A stretch of DNA of 64,000 nt from Roseburia hominis (GTDB lineage: Bacteria; Bacillota; Clostridia; Lachnospirales; Lachnospiraceae), in contig JAETOE010000001.1 of NCBI GenBank assembly GCA_021771815.1, positions 62,001-126,000 on the forward strand, written 5' to 3'. The translations under genes were made by a program, and so were the position numbers. This document shows positions 38,191 through 47,772 of this stretch, one piece after another. Numbering within the stretch: position 1 is the stretch's first letter; every line of letters begins with the position of its first letter. Below the pieces are notes generated by a model. The model worked only from the letters and a program-made list of their open reading frames with translations. It did no database searches and was not told the DNA's origin.

Positions 38191-38231
38191 GAAAGAAAAT
38201 TTGTTGACAAATTTCTTTCATATGTTAAAAT
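38191..38231 (+). promoter_or_regulatory. leuS T-box promoter with inverted repeat over -35
   Basis: TTGACA (38204-38209) and TAAAAT (38226-38231) are 16 bases apart. The -35 sits in the centre of an inverted repeat: GAAAGAAAATTTGT (38191-38204) and ACAAATTTCTTTC (38207-38219), perfect apart from one extra A. This could be an operator or chance in AT-rich DNA. Confidence 0.7.
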
Positions 38232-38237
38232 AAATCA

Positions 38238-38611
38238 TGTTGCAGGATAAAATAGATCAGTTTTGATTTATGCTATCTTGGAGATAGAGAGCTACAGACG
38301 ATGATGAGGAGTATTAAGAAGTCTGCGATTTCAGAGAGCCGCCGGATGGTGCGAGACGGTATTCGCAAGTTCCCAACTCGCCTTTGAGTCCTCTGACTGA
38401 AACAAGATATGGCTGGCAGCTTATATTGCGGGTAGGTCAGAGCGTGTGATTCGCGTTAAGAATAATGAGTGCGTATTTATGTGCCGCAGTGTACTGTGGA
38501 AGCGGAGCATAAGATGCGAAGAAGAGTGGTACCACGGAGAATCGGATCTTCGTCTCTGGACAGTGAAAGCGGATGGAAGCTTTCATTGTCCAGAGACGAA
38601 GATTTTTTTAT
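38238..38611 (+). ncRNA. T-box riboswitch, probable leucine (CUC) specifier
   Basis: A leader of about 370 bases. The T-box core AGAGTGGTACCACGG is at 38524-38538. A terminator with a stem of about 17 bp (38546-38562 with 38587-38603) and T7 follows and ends at leuS. Stem I has the AACTCGCCTTTGAG pattern; the CTC at 38377-38379 in the expected specifier position encodes leucine and matches the downstream synthetase. T-boxes sense uncharged tRNA and prevent termination, so leuS should rise under leucine limitation. Confidence 0.95.
38546..38609 (+). terminator. T-box regulated terminator upstream of leuS
   Basis: ATCTTCGTCTCTGGACA pairs with TGTCCAGAGACGAAGAT, extended inward by GTGAAAGC/GCTTTCAT, then T7. 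Confidence 0.9.
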
Positions 38612-38629
38612 GAATGAGGAGGAAAGAAG

Positions 38630-41047
38630 ATGTCAGAACTTTACAATCACAAGGTCGTCGAGAAGAAATGGCAGGCAGTCTGGGATGAAAATAAGGCGTT
38701 TGCGGCGACAAATGATTACACCAAACCGAAATACTATGCGCTGGTGGAATTCCCGTACCCGTCGGGGCAGGGGCTTCACGTAGGCCATCCAAGACCGTAT
38801 ACCGCGCTTGATATCGTTGCGAGAAAGCGCAGAATGCAGGGCTACAATGTACTTTATCCGATGGGGTGGGACGCATTCGGACTCCCGACGGAGAATTATG
38901 CGATCAAGAATAAGATTCATCCGAAGATCGTGACAGAGAATAACGTAAAGCGTTTCAAGGATCAGCTTCATTCCCTCGGATATTCCTTTGACTGGGACAG
39001 AGAGATTAACACGACAGACCCGAACTACTACAAGTGGACGCAGTGGATCTTTTTAAAGTTATTTAAGGCGGGGCTTGCATATAAGAAGGAGATGCCGATC
39101 AACTGGTGTACGTCCTGCAAGGTCGGACTTGCGAATGAGGAGGTCGTAAACGGCGTTTGCGAGCGTTGCGGTTCTCCGGTCGTCCGTAAAGTCAAGAGCG
39201 AGTGGATGTTAAAGATTACCGATTACGCAGAGAAATTAATTGACGGACTTGACGGCGTGGATTATATCGAGCGCGTCAAGGTTTCCCAGAAGAACTGGAT
39301 CGGCAAATCGCAGGGCGCCGAGGTCGATTTCTCCATTAAGGGCAAGGACGAAAAGCTGCGTATCTACACGACGCGCTGCGATACACTGTTCGGCGTTACC
39401 TACATGGTCGTTTCCCCGGAGCATCCGGTGCTTGATAAGTATAAGGATGAAATCAAAAATTGGGATGAGATTCAGTCATACCGTGACGAGGCAGCGAAGA
39501 AATCGGATTTCGAGCGCGCGGAGCTCGCAAAAGAGAAGACGGGCGTGCAGATTGACGGTCTTAGCGCGGTCAATCCGGTAAACGGCAGGGAGATTCCGAT
39601 CTGGGTTTCCGATTATGTATTAATGTCCTACGGAACAGGCGCGATTATGGCGGTTCCGGCGCATGACGAGCGTGACTGGGAATTTGCGAAGAAATTCAAT
39701 TTGTCGATGATTCAGGTCGTTGCGAAGAACGGCGAGGAGGTCGATATTGATGCGGCTGCATTTACAGATGTAGCGACCGGTGTGCTTATCAATTCCGATT
39801 TTATTAACGGTCTTGAAGTAAAAGACGCCAAGGCGAAGATGATCGAGTTCCTCGAGGAAAAGGGCATCGGTACGGCGAAGACCAATTATAAATTAAGAGA
39901 CTGGGTATTTTCCCGTCAGCGTTACTGGGGCGAGCCGATCCCGATCGTACACTGCGATAAGTGCGGCTACGTGCCGGTCGATGAGAGTGAACTTCCGTTG
40001 ATGCTGCCGGAGGTCGAGAGTTACATGCCGACCGACAACGGCGAGTCCCCGCTTGCGGCGATGACCGACTGGGTGAATACGACCTGTCCGTGCTGCGGCG
40101 GTCCGGCGAAGCGGGAGACAGATACGATGCCGCAGTGGGCGGGTTCTTCATGGTATTTCCTGCGCTACTGTGACCCGGACAACAACGAGGCGCTTGCAAG
40201 CAAGGAGGCGTTAAAATACTGGATGCCGGTAGACTGGTACAACGGTGGTATGGAGCACACGACGCTTCACCTTCTGTATTCCAGATTCTGGCACAAGTTC
40301 CTTTACGACCAGGGAGAGGTTCCGTGCCCGGAGCCGTATCAGAAGCGTACTTCCCACGGTATGATCCTTGGCGAGAACGGCGAGAAGATGAGCAAGTCCA
40401 GAGGAAATGTCGTAAATCCGGACGATATCGTAAGAGATTACGGTGCAGATACCTTAAGGACCTACGAGATGTTCATCGGAGCATTTGACTTAAGCGCATC
40501 ATGGTCGGAGGACGGCGTGAAGGGCTGCCGCCGTTTCCTGGAGCGTATCTGGAAACTGCAGGATATCATGACGGACGAGGAGAACTATTCGGCTGACCTT
40601 GAGACGAAGATGCACCAGACGATCAAGAAGGTAAGCAGTGATTTTGAGAACCTGAAATACAATACGGCAATTGCGGCAATGATGGCGCTGCTCAATGATT
40701 TCACAAAGAAGGGCGCAATCACAAAGGGAGAGTACAAGACACTGCTCATTCTCTTAAATCCGGTCGCACCGCATATCACCGAGGAACTCTGGCAGATCAT
40801 CGGCGGAGAGGGTTACGTTTATCAGCAGACATGGCCAAAGTACGACGAGTCGAAGACAGTCGAGGATACCGTTGAGATCGCAGTGCAGATCAACGGAAAG
40901 ACAAAGGGGACACTGGCGATCGGCAGGAACGATGCGAAGGATGACGTCATTGCGAAAGCGAAGGAATCCATCGCGGATAAGCTGACCGGGAACATTGTAA
41001 AAGAAATCTATGTGCCGGGAAGAATTGTCAATATTGTAATGAAATAA
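38630..41047 (+). CDS. leuS: Leucyl-tRNA synthetase
   Basis: An 805-aa class I synthetase that charges tRNA-Leu. HIGH-type motif appears as HVGHPRPYT near residue 47; [10 protein letters not shown] near residue 585 is the KMSKS loop. The CP1 editing domain holds the [14 protein letters not shown] and [19 protein letters not shown] motifs (threonine-rich and Asp editing sites). Zinc-ribbon cysteines CTSC/CERCG and CDKCG/CPCCGG are seen. AGGAGGAAAGAAG precedes the start, just behind the T-box terminator. Confidence 0.98.
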   Translation: MSELYNHKVVEKKWQAVWDENKAFAATNDYTKPKYYALVEFPYPSGQGLHVGHPRPYTALDIVARKRRMQGYNVLYPMGWDAFGLPTENYAIKNKIHPKIVTENNVKRFKDQLHSLGYSFDWDREINTTDPNYYKWTQWIFLKLFKAGLAYKKEMPINWCTSCKVGLANEEVVNGVCERCGSPVVRKVKSEWMLKITDYAEKLIDGLDGVDYIERVKVSQKNWIGKSQGAEVDFSIKGKDEKLRIYTTRCDTLFGVTYMVVSPEHPVLDKYKDEIKNWDEIQSYRDEAAKKSDFERAELAKEKTGVQIDGLSAVNPVNGREIPIWVSDYVLMSYGTGAIMAVPAHDERDWEFAKKFNLSMIQVVAKNGEEVDIDAAAFTDVATGVLINSDFINGLEVKDAKAKMIEFLEEKGIGTAKTNYKLRDWVFSRQRYWGEPIPIVHCDKCGYVPVDESELPLMLPEVESYMPTDNGESPLAAMTDWVNTTCPCCGGPAKRETDTMPQWAGSSWYFLRYCDPDNNEALASKEALKYWMPVDWYNGGMEHTTLHLLYSRFWHKFLYDQGEVPCPEPYQKRTSHGMILGENGEKMSKSRGNVVNPDDIVRDYGADTLRTYEMFIGAFDLSASWSEDGVKGCRRFLERIWKLQDIMTDEENYSADLETKMHQTIKKVSSDFENLKYNTAIAAMMALLNDFTKKGAITKGEYKTLLILLNPVAPHITEELWQIIGGEGYVYQQTWPKYDESKTVEDTVEIAVQINGKTKGTLAIGRNDAKDDVIAKAKESIADKLTGNIVKEIYVPGRIVNIVMK

Positions 41048-41095
41048 GAGTATTTCGCAGTGAAGCAAGGTTTTTGAGGATGAGGAAGAGATAAG

Positions 41096-42442
41096 ATGAA
41101 TAACAAGGGGACAAAATTATTGGAAGGTCCCATCTGGAAAGGGATTGTGTCGTTTGCAATCCCTCTCTTCTTGGGAAATTTATTTCAGCAGCTTTACAAT
41201 ACGGTAGACTCTCTGATTGTAGGAAATTTTCTCGGGAGCGACGCGCTCGCGGCAGTCAGTTCTTCGGGAAGCCTCATTTTCCTTTTGGTCGGGTTCTTCA
41301 ACGGAATTGCGATGGGCGCGGGCGTTGTGATCTCCAAATATTTCGGCGCGCGGGATTATGAAAATATAAAGAAAGCCGTGCACACGGACGTGGCGTTCGG
41401 ACTTGCGGCGGGACTGCTTTTGATGGGAATCGGCATGTTTTTAGCGCCGCAGATTCTGGTATGGATGGGGACGCCGGAATCGGTGCTGCCGAATTCCATC
41501 GTCTATTTTCGGACATATTTCGCGGGATCGCTTGCGTTTGTTATGTACAATATCGTTATGGGAATTTTACAGGCGGTGGGAGACAGCAGGCATCCGCTTT
41601 ATTATCTGATTTTCTCGTCAATTGTAAATGTTGTGCTTGACCTGTTGTTTGTCGGTATCTTCCGCCTGGGCGTCGGTTCAGCGGCGCTTGCCACCGTGAT
41701 CTCGCAGGCGGCAAGCGCGGTGCTCTGCTTTGTGCGGCTCGTGCAGAGCAAAGAGGTCTACCAGGTGAAAATCTGCGACATCCGGTTCTATCCGGGGATG
41801 CTTGGGCAGATTATCGGAATCGGTCTGCCTTCGGGACTTCAGAATTCGATTATCTCGCTTGCGAATATCGTCGTGCAGTCGAACATCAACAAGTTTGGCG
41901 TGATGGCGGTCGCGGGCTGCGGCGTGTATTCGAAGATCGAGGGCTTCGCATTTCTGCCGATCACCTGCTTCGCAATGTCGCTGACGACCTTTATCGGGCA
42001 GAATCTCGGCGCGAGGCAGTACGACCGGGCGAAGAAGGGCGCGGTCTTTGGGATTACCTGTTCGGTGACGCTCGCGGAGCTTGTCGGCGTGATCGTATTC
42101 TTTGCGATTCCGTATTTTGCGGCTGCATTCGACGGTACGGAGGCGGTTGTTGCAATCGCCACGAAACAGGCGCATACGGAGGCATTATTTTATTGCTTCC
42201 TTGCATTTTCGCACTGTATCGCGGGCATCATGCGCGGCGCCGGGAAATCAGCTGTGCCGATGTTCGTCATGCTGATCTCGTGGTGTATTATCCGTATCAC
42301 CTATATTACGGTGACGGTGCACTTTATCCCGAAGATTGAGGTGATTTTCTGGGCGTACCCCCTCACATGGTCAATCAGTTCGGTGATCTTTCTGATTTAC
42401 TTCCTGAAAGCGAATTGGCTGTATAATTTTGAAAGAAAGTAG
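41096..42442 (+). CDS. MATE family efflux transporter
   Basis: A 448-aa protein with twelve hydrophobic helices in two related halves. Family signatures: SFAIPLFLGNLFQQLYNTVDS near residue 16 (in part), GIAMGAGVVISKYFGARDYE near residue 65, and the second-half FIGQNLGARQYDRAKKG near residue 300. MATE proteins export cationic drugs or metabolites in exchange for sodium or protons; substrate cannot be read. The last coding bases form the left arm of a 13-bp inverted repeat and the first unit of a 112-bp tandem repeat. Confidence 0.93.
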   Translation: MNNKGTKLLEGPIWKGIVSFAIPLFLGNLFQQLYNTVDSLIVGNFLGSDALAAVSSSGSLIFLLVGFFNGIAMGAGVVISKYFGARDYENIKKAVHTDVAFGLAAGLLLMGIGMFLAPQILVWMGTPESVLPNSIVYFRTYFAGSLAFVMYNIVMGILQAVGDSRHPLYYLIFSSIVNVVLDLLFVGIFRLGVGSAALATVISQAASAVLCFVRLVQSKEVYQVKICDIRFYPGMLGQIIGIGLPSGLQNSIISLANIVVQSNINKFGVMAVAGCGVYSKIEGFAFLPITCFAMSLTTFIGQNLGARQYDRAKKGAVFGITCSVTLAELVGVIVFFAIPYFAAAFDGTEAVVAIATKQAHTEALFYCFLAFSHCIAGIMRGAGKSAVPMFVMLISWCIIRITYITVTVHFIPKIEVIFWAYPLTWSISSVIFLIYFLKANWLYNFERK

Positions 42443-42465
42443 AATGTCAGATGCCAATTCGCTTT
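42407..42465. repeat. 13-bp perfect inverted repeat spanning the MATE stop codon
   Basis: AAAGCGAATTGGC (42407-42419, inside the gene) and GCCAATTCGCTTT (42453-42465, beyond the stop) are exact complements, 33 bases apart. No T tract follows, so it is not a normal terminator. Confidence 0.85.
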
Positions 42466-42660
42466 GCGGACATGGTTGCATAGCTTCGAAAAAAATTGAT
42501 GTAAAGAGCCAGTCGGCTTTGCGGATATGGCTGTATAATTTTGAAAGAAAGTAGAATGTCAGATGCCAATTCGCTTTGCGGACATGGCTGCACAGCTTCG
42601 AAAAACGTTGATGTAAAGAGCCAGCCGGCTTTGCGGATATGGCTGTATAATTTTGAAAGG
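42417..42660 (+). repeat. 112-bp tandem repeat, 2.2 copies, between MATE and histidine kinase genes
   Basis: Copy 1 starts at 42417, copy 2 at 42529 and a partial copy 3 at 42641, all beginning GGCTGTATAATTTTGAAAG. Copies 1 and 2 differ at only a handful of positions. The unit itself has two related halves, each with GCTTTGCGGAYATGG. The 3' end of the MATE gene (LYNFERK, stop) is re-created in each copy, so the array seems to have grown from the gene end. The partial third copy supplies the GAAAGGAAG ribosome binding site of the kinase. Confidence 0.93.
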
Positions 42661-42669
42661 AAGATAGAC

Positions 42670-45600
42670 ATGAATTTCGGGATAGGCATTCCTATGCAGA
42701 GAGATAATGGAGATAAAATTCAATATATGAAGAAATATCATAAGGTTGTTGTCGTATGTATCATTTTGGCGATAATGGGCATGTTTGTTGCTCTTTATCA
42801 GATTCAGTCAGAAGATGATACGACAAATGAGTATTTTGTATATGAAATGAATCATAACTGGAGATTTTCTTCGGTTTCTTCTGTTATGGATCAGATAAAG
42901 GAAGAAGGGGTTGGGATGATCGTATCCCTTCCTTATGAGGGTACGAGTGAACCTGATGAGACAATTGTCTTCCAAAATACGATTACGCAGGATTATGCGG
43001 GATTAACACTGGTTTTTTATTCGAATGAATCCACCGTGCGCGTTAGTCTGGATGATCAGGTTATCTATCAGTATGGCGTTGAAAATCAGAGGTTGTTTGG
43101 TAAATCTCCAGGAAACAGAGTTAATCTTGTGGATCTGCCGGAACAGATAGAAGAAGGATATCTTAGAATTGAATTAATGTCGTCTTACGAAAATGCAGCG
43201 GCTACGCTTGGAAAAGTAACCGTGTCACCGAGAGATATTGCAATTTTACAGTTGATTGAAAGCAATCTTGTAAAATTACTTTCCTGTTTTATTATGCTGA
43301 TTGGCGCAGTTGTATTTCTTCTTTTGGGAATTGTATGTATGCGGACCGGTCAAAAGACATATGGGGTTTTTTGGCTGGCAGCGCTTGGCGTAGATACAGG
43401 ATTGTTTTACTTGATCAAGACGGAAACCCTGAGTATTTTTTATGGGGAAAAGGCAATTTATTCTATGGGACAATATCTGTTTGTCATGTTGGTTCCGTTA
43501 TTTTTGATATTGCATATGCAATACAACATGGATAAGAAACGTCCCAGATTGTTCGGGTTACTCTTCGCGGTAACAACCATAAACGTATTTGCACAGATTT
43601 TTCTACAAGCAACGAATATATTTGATCTGGTAGATATGGTAAAATGCACGGAAATATTGTTCGATATGATTATTTTCATTAGTATTTTACTGTATGTGAG
43701 AGAAGCGGTGGTGTGCAGAAAAAGAACAAATTGGTTTATTGCAGGGCTTTACACAGTGTTGTTGATAGGAGAACTTGTAGGTTTATGTATGCCTACAGCA
43801 GTTCAGTTTACTGACAATAAGGACTATAGCCAGTATGCCATGACAATATTTTTGTTTATTCTTGTAATCATTCATACGTTCCAGATCACCCGAGATTATA
43901 AGAGGGAAGCGGAAAAAAGCGCCAAGCTTGCGCTTGCAGCAAGTGAGGCGAAGGGGAAATTTCTTGCGAATATGTCACATGAGATACGAACGCCGATTAA
44001 TGCGGTTTTGGGCATGGATGAAATGATATTAAGAGAATCCAGGGAAGCAAAAGTGCGGGAATATGCAATGGACATTTTTACAGCAGGGCAGGCGCTTCTT
44101 TGCATTATTAATGATATTCTGGATATCTCGAAAATAGAATCCGGAAAAATGGAAATTATACCGGCTAATTATGATGTAAGCAGCATGATACACGATTTGT
44201 CAAATATGGCGGATTTGCGCGCAAAGAAGAAAAAACTGCAATTTCATGTGGAAGTCGATCGTACAATTCCATGTACTTTATTTGGAGATGATGTAAGAAT
44301 TCGCCAGGTTCTTACAAACATTTTGACGAATGCGGTAAAGTATACGAGTGAAGGAGACATCTGGTTCCGCATTAGCAAAAGAAAGGAAGCAAACGGGAAA
44401 ATCGTGCTTCATTATGAAGTAGAGGATACCGGTGTAGGAATCAAAGAGGAAGATTTACCCAAGCTTTATGTGGAATTCGAGAGAATCGAGGAAGAAAAAA
44501 ACCGGCATATAGAAGGAACCGGATTGGGTATGAGCATTACGCTCCAACTGTTACAGATGATGAACAGTCAGTTGGTTGTAGAAAGTGTTTATGGAAAAGG
44601 TTCAAAGTTTTCATTTGATCTGGAACAGGATATTATAGAAGATAAACCGATAGGTGATTTTGAAAAAAATATACAGCGGTTGGCGGCAGATTTTACATAT
44701 ACAGCGGGTTTTACAGCACCGGATGCCGAAGTACTGGTTGTAGATGACAATGTTATAAACCGTAAGGTATTTCAAAGTCTTTTGCAGCAGACACGGGTGA
44801 AGATAACGGAGGCGGAAAGCGGTGCAGCATGCATTGAATTGACAAAACAAAAACTGTTTGATATCATTTTTTTGGATCATATGATGCCAGAGATGGACGG
44901 AATAGAAACATTGGTGAGAATAAAGGAAGATCCTGAGAATTTATATAGAAATATACCTGTTATTGCATTGACTGCAAATGTGATTTCGGGCGCCAAAGAA
45001 AAATACATGGAAGCAGGGTTTGACGGCTATCTGGCAAAGCCTATTGTTTCGGCAAAACTGGAAAAAATGCTGATGGACTTTCTGCCTGGGGAATTGCTAA
45101 AGGACAAAGAACCAACAGAAGAAATACGGCAACCGGAAGCGGCAGGTGCATCTTTGGACTTAGAGCAGTTACCGATGGTGGATGGGGTGGATTGGAATTA
45201 TGCGTGGATGCATTTGACGGATATGGAGTTGCTTAAAACTACGGTCGTCTCATTTTATGAGCAGATATCTGCCGCTGCTGAAAAACTTTCCAATTGTTAT
45301 CAGGACATTTGTATGACAGGCGAGATGCAGCCATATCGGATTCAGGTACATGGCATGAAAAGTCTGGCGGCTTCATTAGGGATTATCCCGCTTGCCGGGA
45401 TGGCGAAAATTTTGGAGGATGCGGCAGCAAAGGAACAACAGGAAACTGTGCATAGCCTGCATCGGATTTTTATAACGGAATGGAACAGCTACACAGAGAA
45501 GCTGACAGGCGTCTTTGGGATAGAAGCGCCGGAGGAAAAGACGGAGGCGGAGGACAATTCCATGATTTGCGTATTATTGGAAATGCTTCGAATTGCCATG

Positions 45601-45786
45601 CAGGGAATGGATATTGATGAAGTTGATGAAAAAATGAAAATGATTTATTCATACCGCTATCAGGATGATGTGCAGAAGAATATAGAGCTTTTAAAGGTTG
45701 CAGTAGAAAATTTAGATCCGGAACAGACCGAAATATATACTCAGACAATCATTAAGCAGCTTTCCGGACAGAAAGAGAGTGTGTAA
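42670..45786 (+). CDS. Hybrid sensor histidine kinase with REC and Hpt domains
   Basis: A 1038-aa membrane kinase. A first helix (residues about 22-40) precedes an extracellular beta-rich domain to about 195, then seven or so helices (about 197-410) in the manner of 7TM-DISM sensors. HisKA has the phosphorylated His437 in NMSHEIRTPINAVLG. HATPase motifs follow (NILTNAVKY, DTGVGIKEED, GTGLGMSI). A receiver has Asp736 in FLDHMMPEMDG, and a C-terminal Hpt domain has His894 in VHGMKSLAASLG. ATG at 42670 follows GAAAGGAAGATAGAC; upstream in-frame codons lie in the tandem repeat. AT-rich codon use differs from both neighbours. The stop shares a base with the next start. Confidence 0.93.
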   Translation: MNFGIGIPMQRDNGDKIQYMKKYHKVVVVCIILAIMGMFVALYQIQSEDDTTNEYFVYEMNHNWRFSSVSSVMDQIKEEGVGMIVSLPYEGTSEPDETIVFQNTITQDYAGLTLVFYSNESTVRVSLDDQVIYQYGVENQRLFGKSPGNRVNLVDLPEQIEEGYLRIELMSSYENAAATLGKVTVSPRDIAILQLIESNLVKLLSCFIMLIGAVVFLLLGIVCMRTGQKTYGVFWLAALGVDTGLFYLIKTETLSIFYGEKAIYSMGQYLFVMLVPLFLILHMQYNMDKKRPRLFGLLFAVTTINVFAQIFLQATNIFDLVDMVKCTEILFDMIIFISILLYVREAVVCRKRTNWFIAGLYTVLLIGELVGLCMPTAVQFTDNKDYSQYAMTIFLFILVIIHTFQITRDYKREAEKSAKLALAASEAKGKFLANMSHEIRTPINAVLGMDEMILRESREAKVREYAMDIFTAGQALLCIINDILDISKIESGKMEIIPANYDVSSMIHDLSNMADLRAKKKKLQFHVEVDRTIPCTLFGDDVRIRQVLTNILTNAVKYTSEGDIWFRISKRKEANGKIVLHYEVEDTGVGIKEEDLPKLYVEFERIEEEKNRHIEGTGLGMSITLQLLQMMNSQLVVESVYGKGSKFSFDLEQDIIEDKPIGDFEKNIQRLAADFTYTAGFTAPDAEVLVVDDNVINRKVFQSLLQQTRVKITEAESGAACIELTKQKLFDIIFLDHMMPEMDGIETLVRIKEDPENLYRNIPVIALTANVISGAKEKYMEAGFDGYLAKPIVSAKLEKMLMDFLPGELLKDKEPTEEIRQPEAAGASLDLEQLPMVDGVDWNYAWMHLTDMELLKTTVVSFYEQISAAAEKLSNCYQDICMTGEMQPYRIQVHGMKSLAASLGIIPLAGMAKILEDAAAKEQQETVHSLHRIFITEWNSYTEKLTGVFGIEAPEEKTEAEDNSMICVLLEMLRIAMQGMDIDEVDEKMKMIYSYRYQDDVQKNIELLKVAVENLDPEQTEIYTQTIIKQLSGQKESV

Positions 45787-46547
45787 TGAAAAAGATATTA
45801 CTGATTGGAAAATTGAATGATATCGTAAAGAATGTAAATCAGTACTTGTCAAACTATTTTCATGTGCAATTGTGTTCTGAAAATTCAAGTATCTGGGAAG
45901 GTATGCTCAAAATGGTAAGACCGGATCTGGTTTTGATTAGCCTGGTAGGCGTATATGATATTGATTCCAGCCTGTTCTATTTATTAAGTAATGATTATTC
46001 CGACATTCCTGTTATTACACTTGGAACAAAAGAAGAATGCACCCATTTTACAAAATTTTATGAAGAGACACAATTTGAAAACCTGATTCGTCCGATTGAA
46101 AATCAGGATATTTATCAGGCGATCTGCAGAAAACTTAAAATAGATGAAACGGAAAGAGAGCGTGAAGTTAGCAATGGCTTGGCGAAAAAGCATGTTCTTG
46201 TAGTAGACGATAATGGAGCAATGCTGCGGATGGTGAAATCCATGTTGGAAGAGCGGTTTGAGGTTTCCGTTGCGATTTCTGGTACACAGGCAATGACTTC
46301 CATTGGAAAAAAGCGTCCCGATTTAATTTTATTGGATTATGAGATGCCGATATGTGACGGGCGTATGACGCTTGAGATGATTCGTGCGGATGCTGAGCTT
46401 TGTGATATTCCTGTGATATTTTTGACGGGAGTCAACAAAAAGGAGAATATAGAGGCTGTTTTAGCATTGCAGCCGGCAGGTTATTATTTAAAGCCGCCTG
46501 TGAAGGATATGCTGATTACAAAGATTGAGGAAATACTGGGAAAATAA
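45786..46547 (+). CDS. Double-receiver response regulator without output domain
   Basis: A 253-aa protein. Residues 1-115 fold like a receiver but lack the acidic pocket and the phosphoacceptor Asp (LVLISLVGVYDID at that place), so this is a pseudo-receiver. Residues 136-253 are a complete receiver: VVDDNGAMLR with Asp141-142, Asp184 in LLDYEMPICDG and Lys near 238 (YLKPPV). No DNA-binding or GGDEF domain follows. Its ATG overlaps the kinase stop, so it is very likely the cognate partner in a phosphorelay. Confidence 0.9.
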   Translation: MKKILLIGKLNDIVKNVNQYLSNYFHVQLCSENSSIWEGMLKMVRPDLVLISLVGVYDIDSSLFYLLSNDYSDIPVITLGTKEECTHFTKFYEETQFENLIRPIENQDIYQAICRKLKIDETEREREVSNGLAKKHVLVVDDNGAMLRMVKSMLEERFEVSVAISGTQAMTSIGKKRPDLILLDYEMPICDGRMTLEMIRADAELCDIPVIFLTGVNKKENIEAVLALQPAGYYLKPPVKDMLITKIEEILGK

Positions 46548-46619
46548 TGAAAGTACAAATATTGTATTACATAGAGTTTCTTATACTACAGGAAGCAGAT
46601 TGGCTGAATAAAAAATGAA

Positions 46620-46644
46620 CGCAGGAAGCCGTTCGCTTCCTGCG
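46620..46644 (-). terminator. Terminator of the lysR-type gene
   Basis: CGCAGGAAGC (46620-46629) and GCTTCCTGCG (46635-46644) form a 10-bp stem with a 5-base loop. Read on the minus strand it is followed by TTCATTTTTTATT. Confidence 0.82.
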
Positions 46645-46648
46645 CACA

Positions 46649-47545
46649 TCAAACTTTAAAATTCTTATAGAACCTTATAAACTCTGCCAGAGATTTTGAC
46701 GGCTTCATATTCGTGCGGTACGCAAAGCCGACCTCGCGCTTGTGGATCGGAATGCCGAGCGGAATCTCAAGCAGTGCGCCGCTCTCTAGATCATCCGCAA
46801 CAAAACTTTTTACGACGCAGGCAACGCCGACGCCGATTCTTGCAAAATCAATCAGAAGATCCATGTTCGAGATATCAATGGAATCACGAATCACGATCTG
46901 GTTCTCCTGTAGATAGTCGTCAATGTACTGGCGCGTCATATTATTCTTATCGAGCAGCATGAGCGTAGAGGCGGAGAGGATCTCGTCCTTGTGAACGCCC
47001 CTCGCGTGAAGATTGCGCAGATAGTCCTTCGTGGCAACGAAAATATCCTCGATCTCCTCAAGAAAATCAAAATGAATATTCTTAAGGTTCTCCGGTCTGC
47101 CGATCAGCCCGATGTCGATCTTGTTCTCTTCGAGCATCTTCAACGTTTCGTTGGTGGACTGGCAGTGAATCGAAATCGTAATATGCGGATTCTGCCTGAT
47201 GAACTCCTTTAAGTAGGGGAGAAGCAGATATTTGCAGAGGGTGGAGCTGACACCGATCTTTAAGTGACCGACGCCGAGCTCGATAGAGCGTTTTAGCTTT
47301 TCTTCGCCGAGCGTCAAAGTCTCGAACGCACTCTTGACATGCTCGTACAAAAGACGGCCCTCCTCCGTTAAGACAACGCCGCGGGAACTGCGCGAGAACA
47401 GGCGGCAGCCGATGCTTTCCTCGAGCTTCTGGATGGACTTGCTGATGGCTGGCTGGCTGATGTAAAGCTCCTTTGCAGCCTTGGAAATATTTCCCGTATT
47501 TGCAACCGTATAGAAAATCCGGTAAGATGATAAATTCTGGTTCAT
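46649..47545 (-). CDS. LysR-family transcriptional regulator
   Basis: A 298-aa protein with an N-terminal winged helix (YTVANTGNISKAAKELYISQPAISKSIQKLEE-type, residues about 8-40) and a periplasmic-binding-like co-inducer domain (GHLKIGVSSTLCKYLLLPYL onward). It is divergent from leuC across 227 bases, the usual layout for a LysR activator of its neighbour, so control of leuCD is likely but inferred. GAGGATTATT precedes ATG at 47545; the ORF extends 4 codons upstream without a ribosome binding site. Confidence 0.93.
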   Translation of the reverse strand: MNQNLSSYRIFYTVANTGNISKAAKELYISQPAISKSIQKLEESIGCRLFSRSSRGVVLTEEGRLLYEHVKSAFETLTLGEEKLKRSIELGVGHLKIGVSSTLCKYLLLPYLKEFIRQNPHITISIHCQSTNETLKMLEENKIDIGLIGRPENLKNIHFDFLEEIEDIFVATKDYLRNLHARGVHKDEILSASTLMLLDKNNMTRQYIDDYLQENQIVIRDSIDISNMDLLIDFARIGVGVACVVKSFVADDLESGALLEIPLGIPIHKREVGFAYRTNMKPSKSLAEFIRFYKNFKV

Positions 47546-47660
47546 AATAATCCTCATTTCTCGGAGCAGACGTTTCTGCTTCCATCACAGACAGTATAGC
47601 ATGAGATCAAGTTATGGTAAATATATTTATTATGTATTTTTATTATAATAACACGTATGG

Positions 47661-47666
47661 TATAAT
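47661..47666 (+). promoter_or_regulatory. -10 element of leuCD promoter, activator-type
   Basis: TATAAT without a recognisable -35 sits in a very AT-rich 80-bp stretch between lysR and leuC, as expected when an upstream-bound LysR protein is needed. Confidence 0.45.
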
Positions 47667-47772
47667 TAACACAAGCGCAAAGGTTTATAACCTCTTGCCG
47701 TGCCGGGGCAGATATACTGGAACGGCAAATAAAATTACACACACACGAATATGAGAATATGGAGGGATAGAT

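Noticed and set aside
42417-42660. CRISPR array
   Set aside because: Units are adjacent 112-bp tandem copies without unique spacers, and no cas genes are present.
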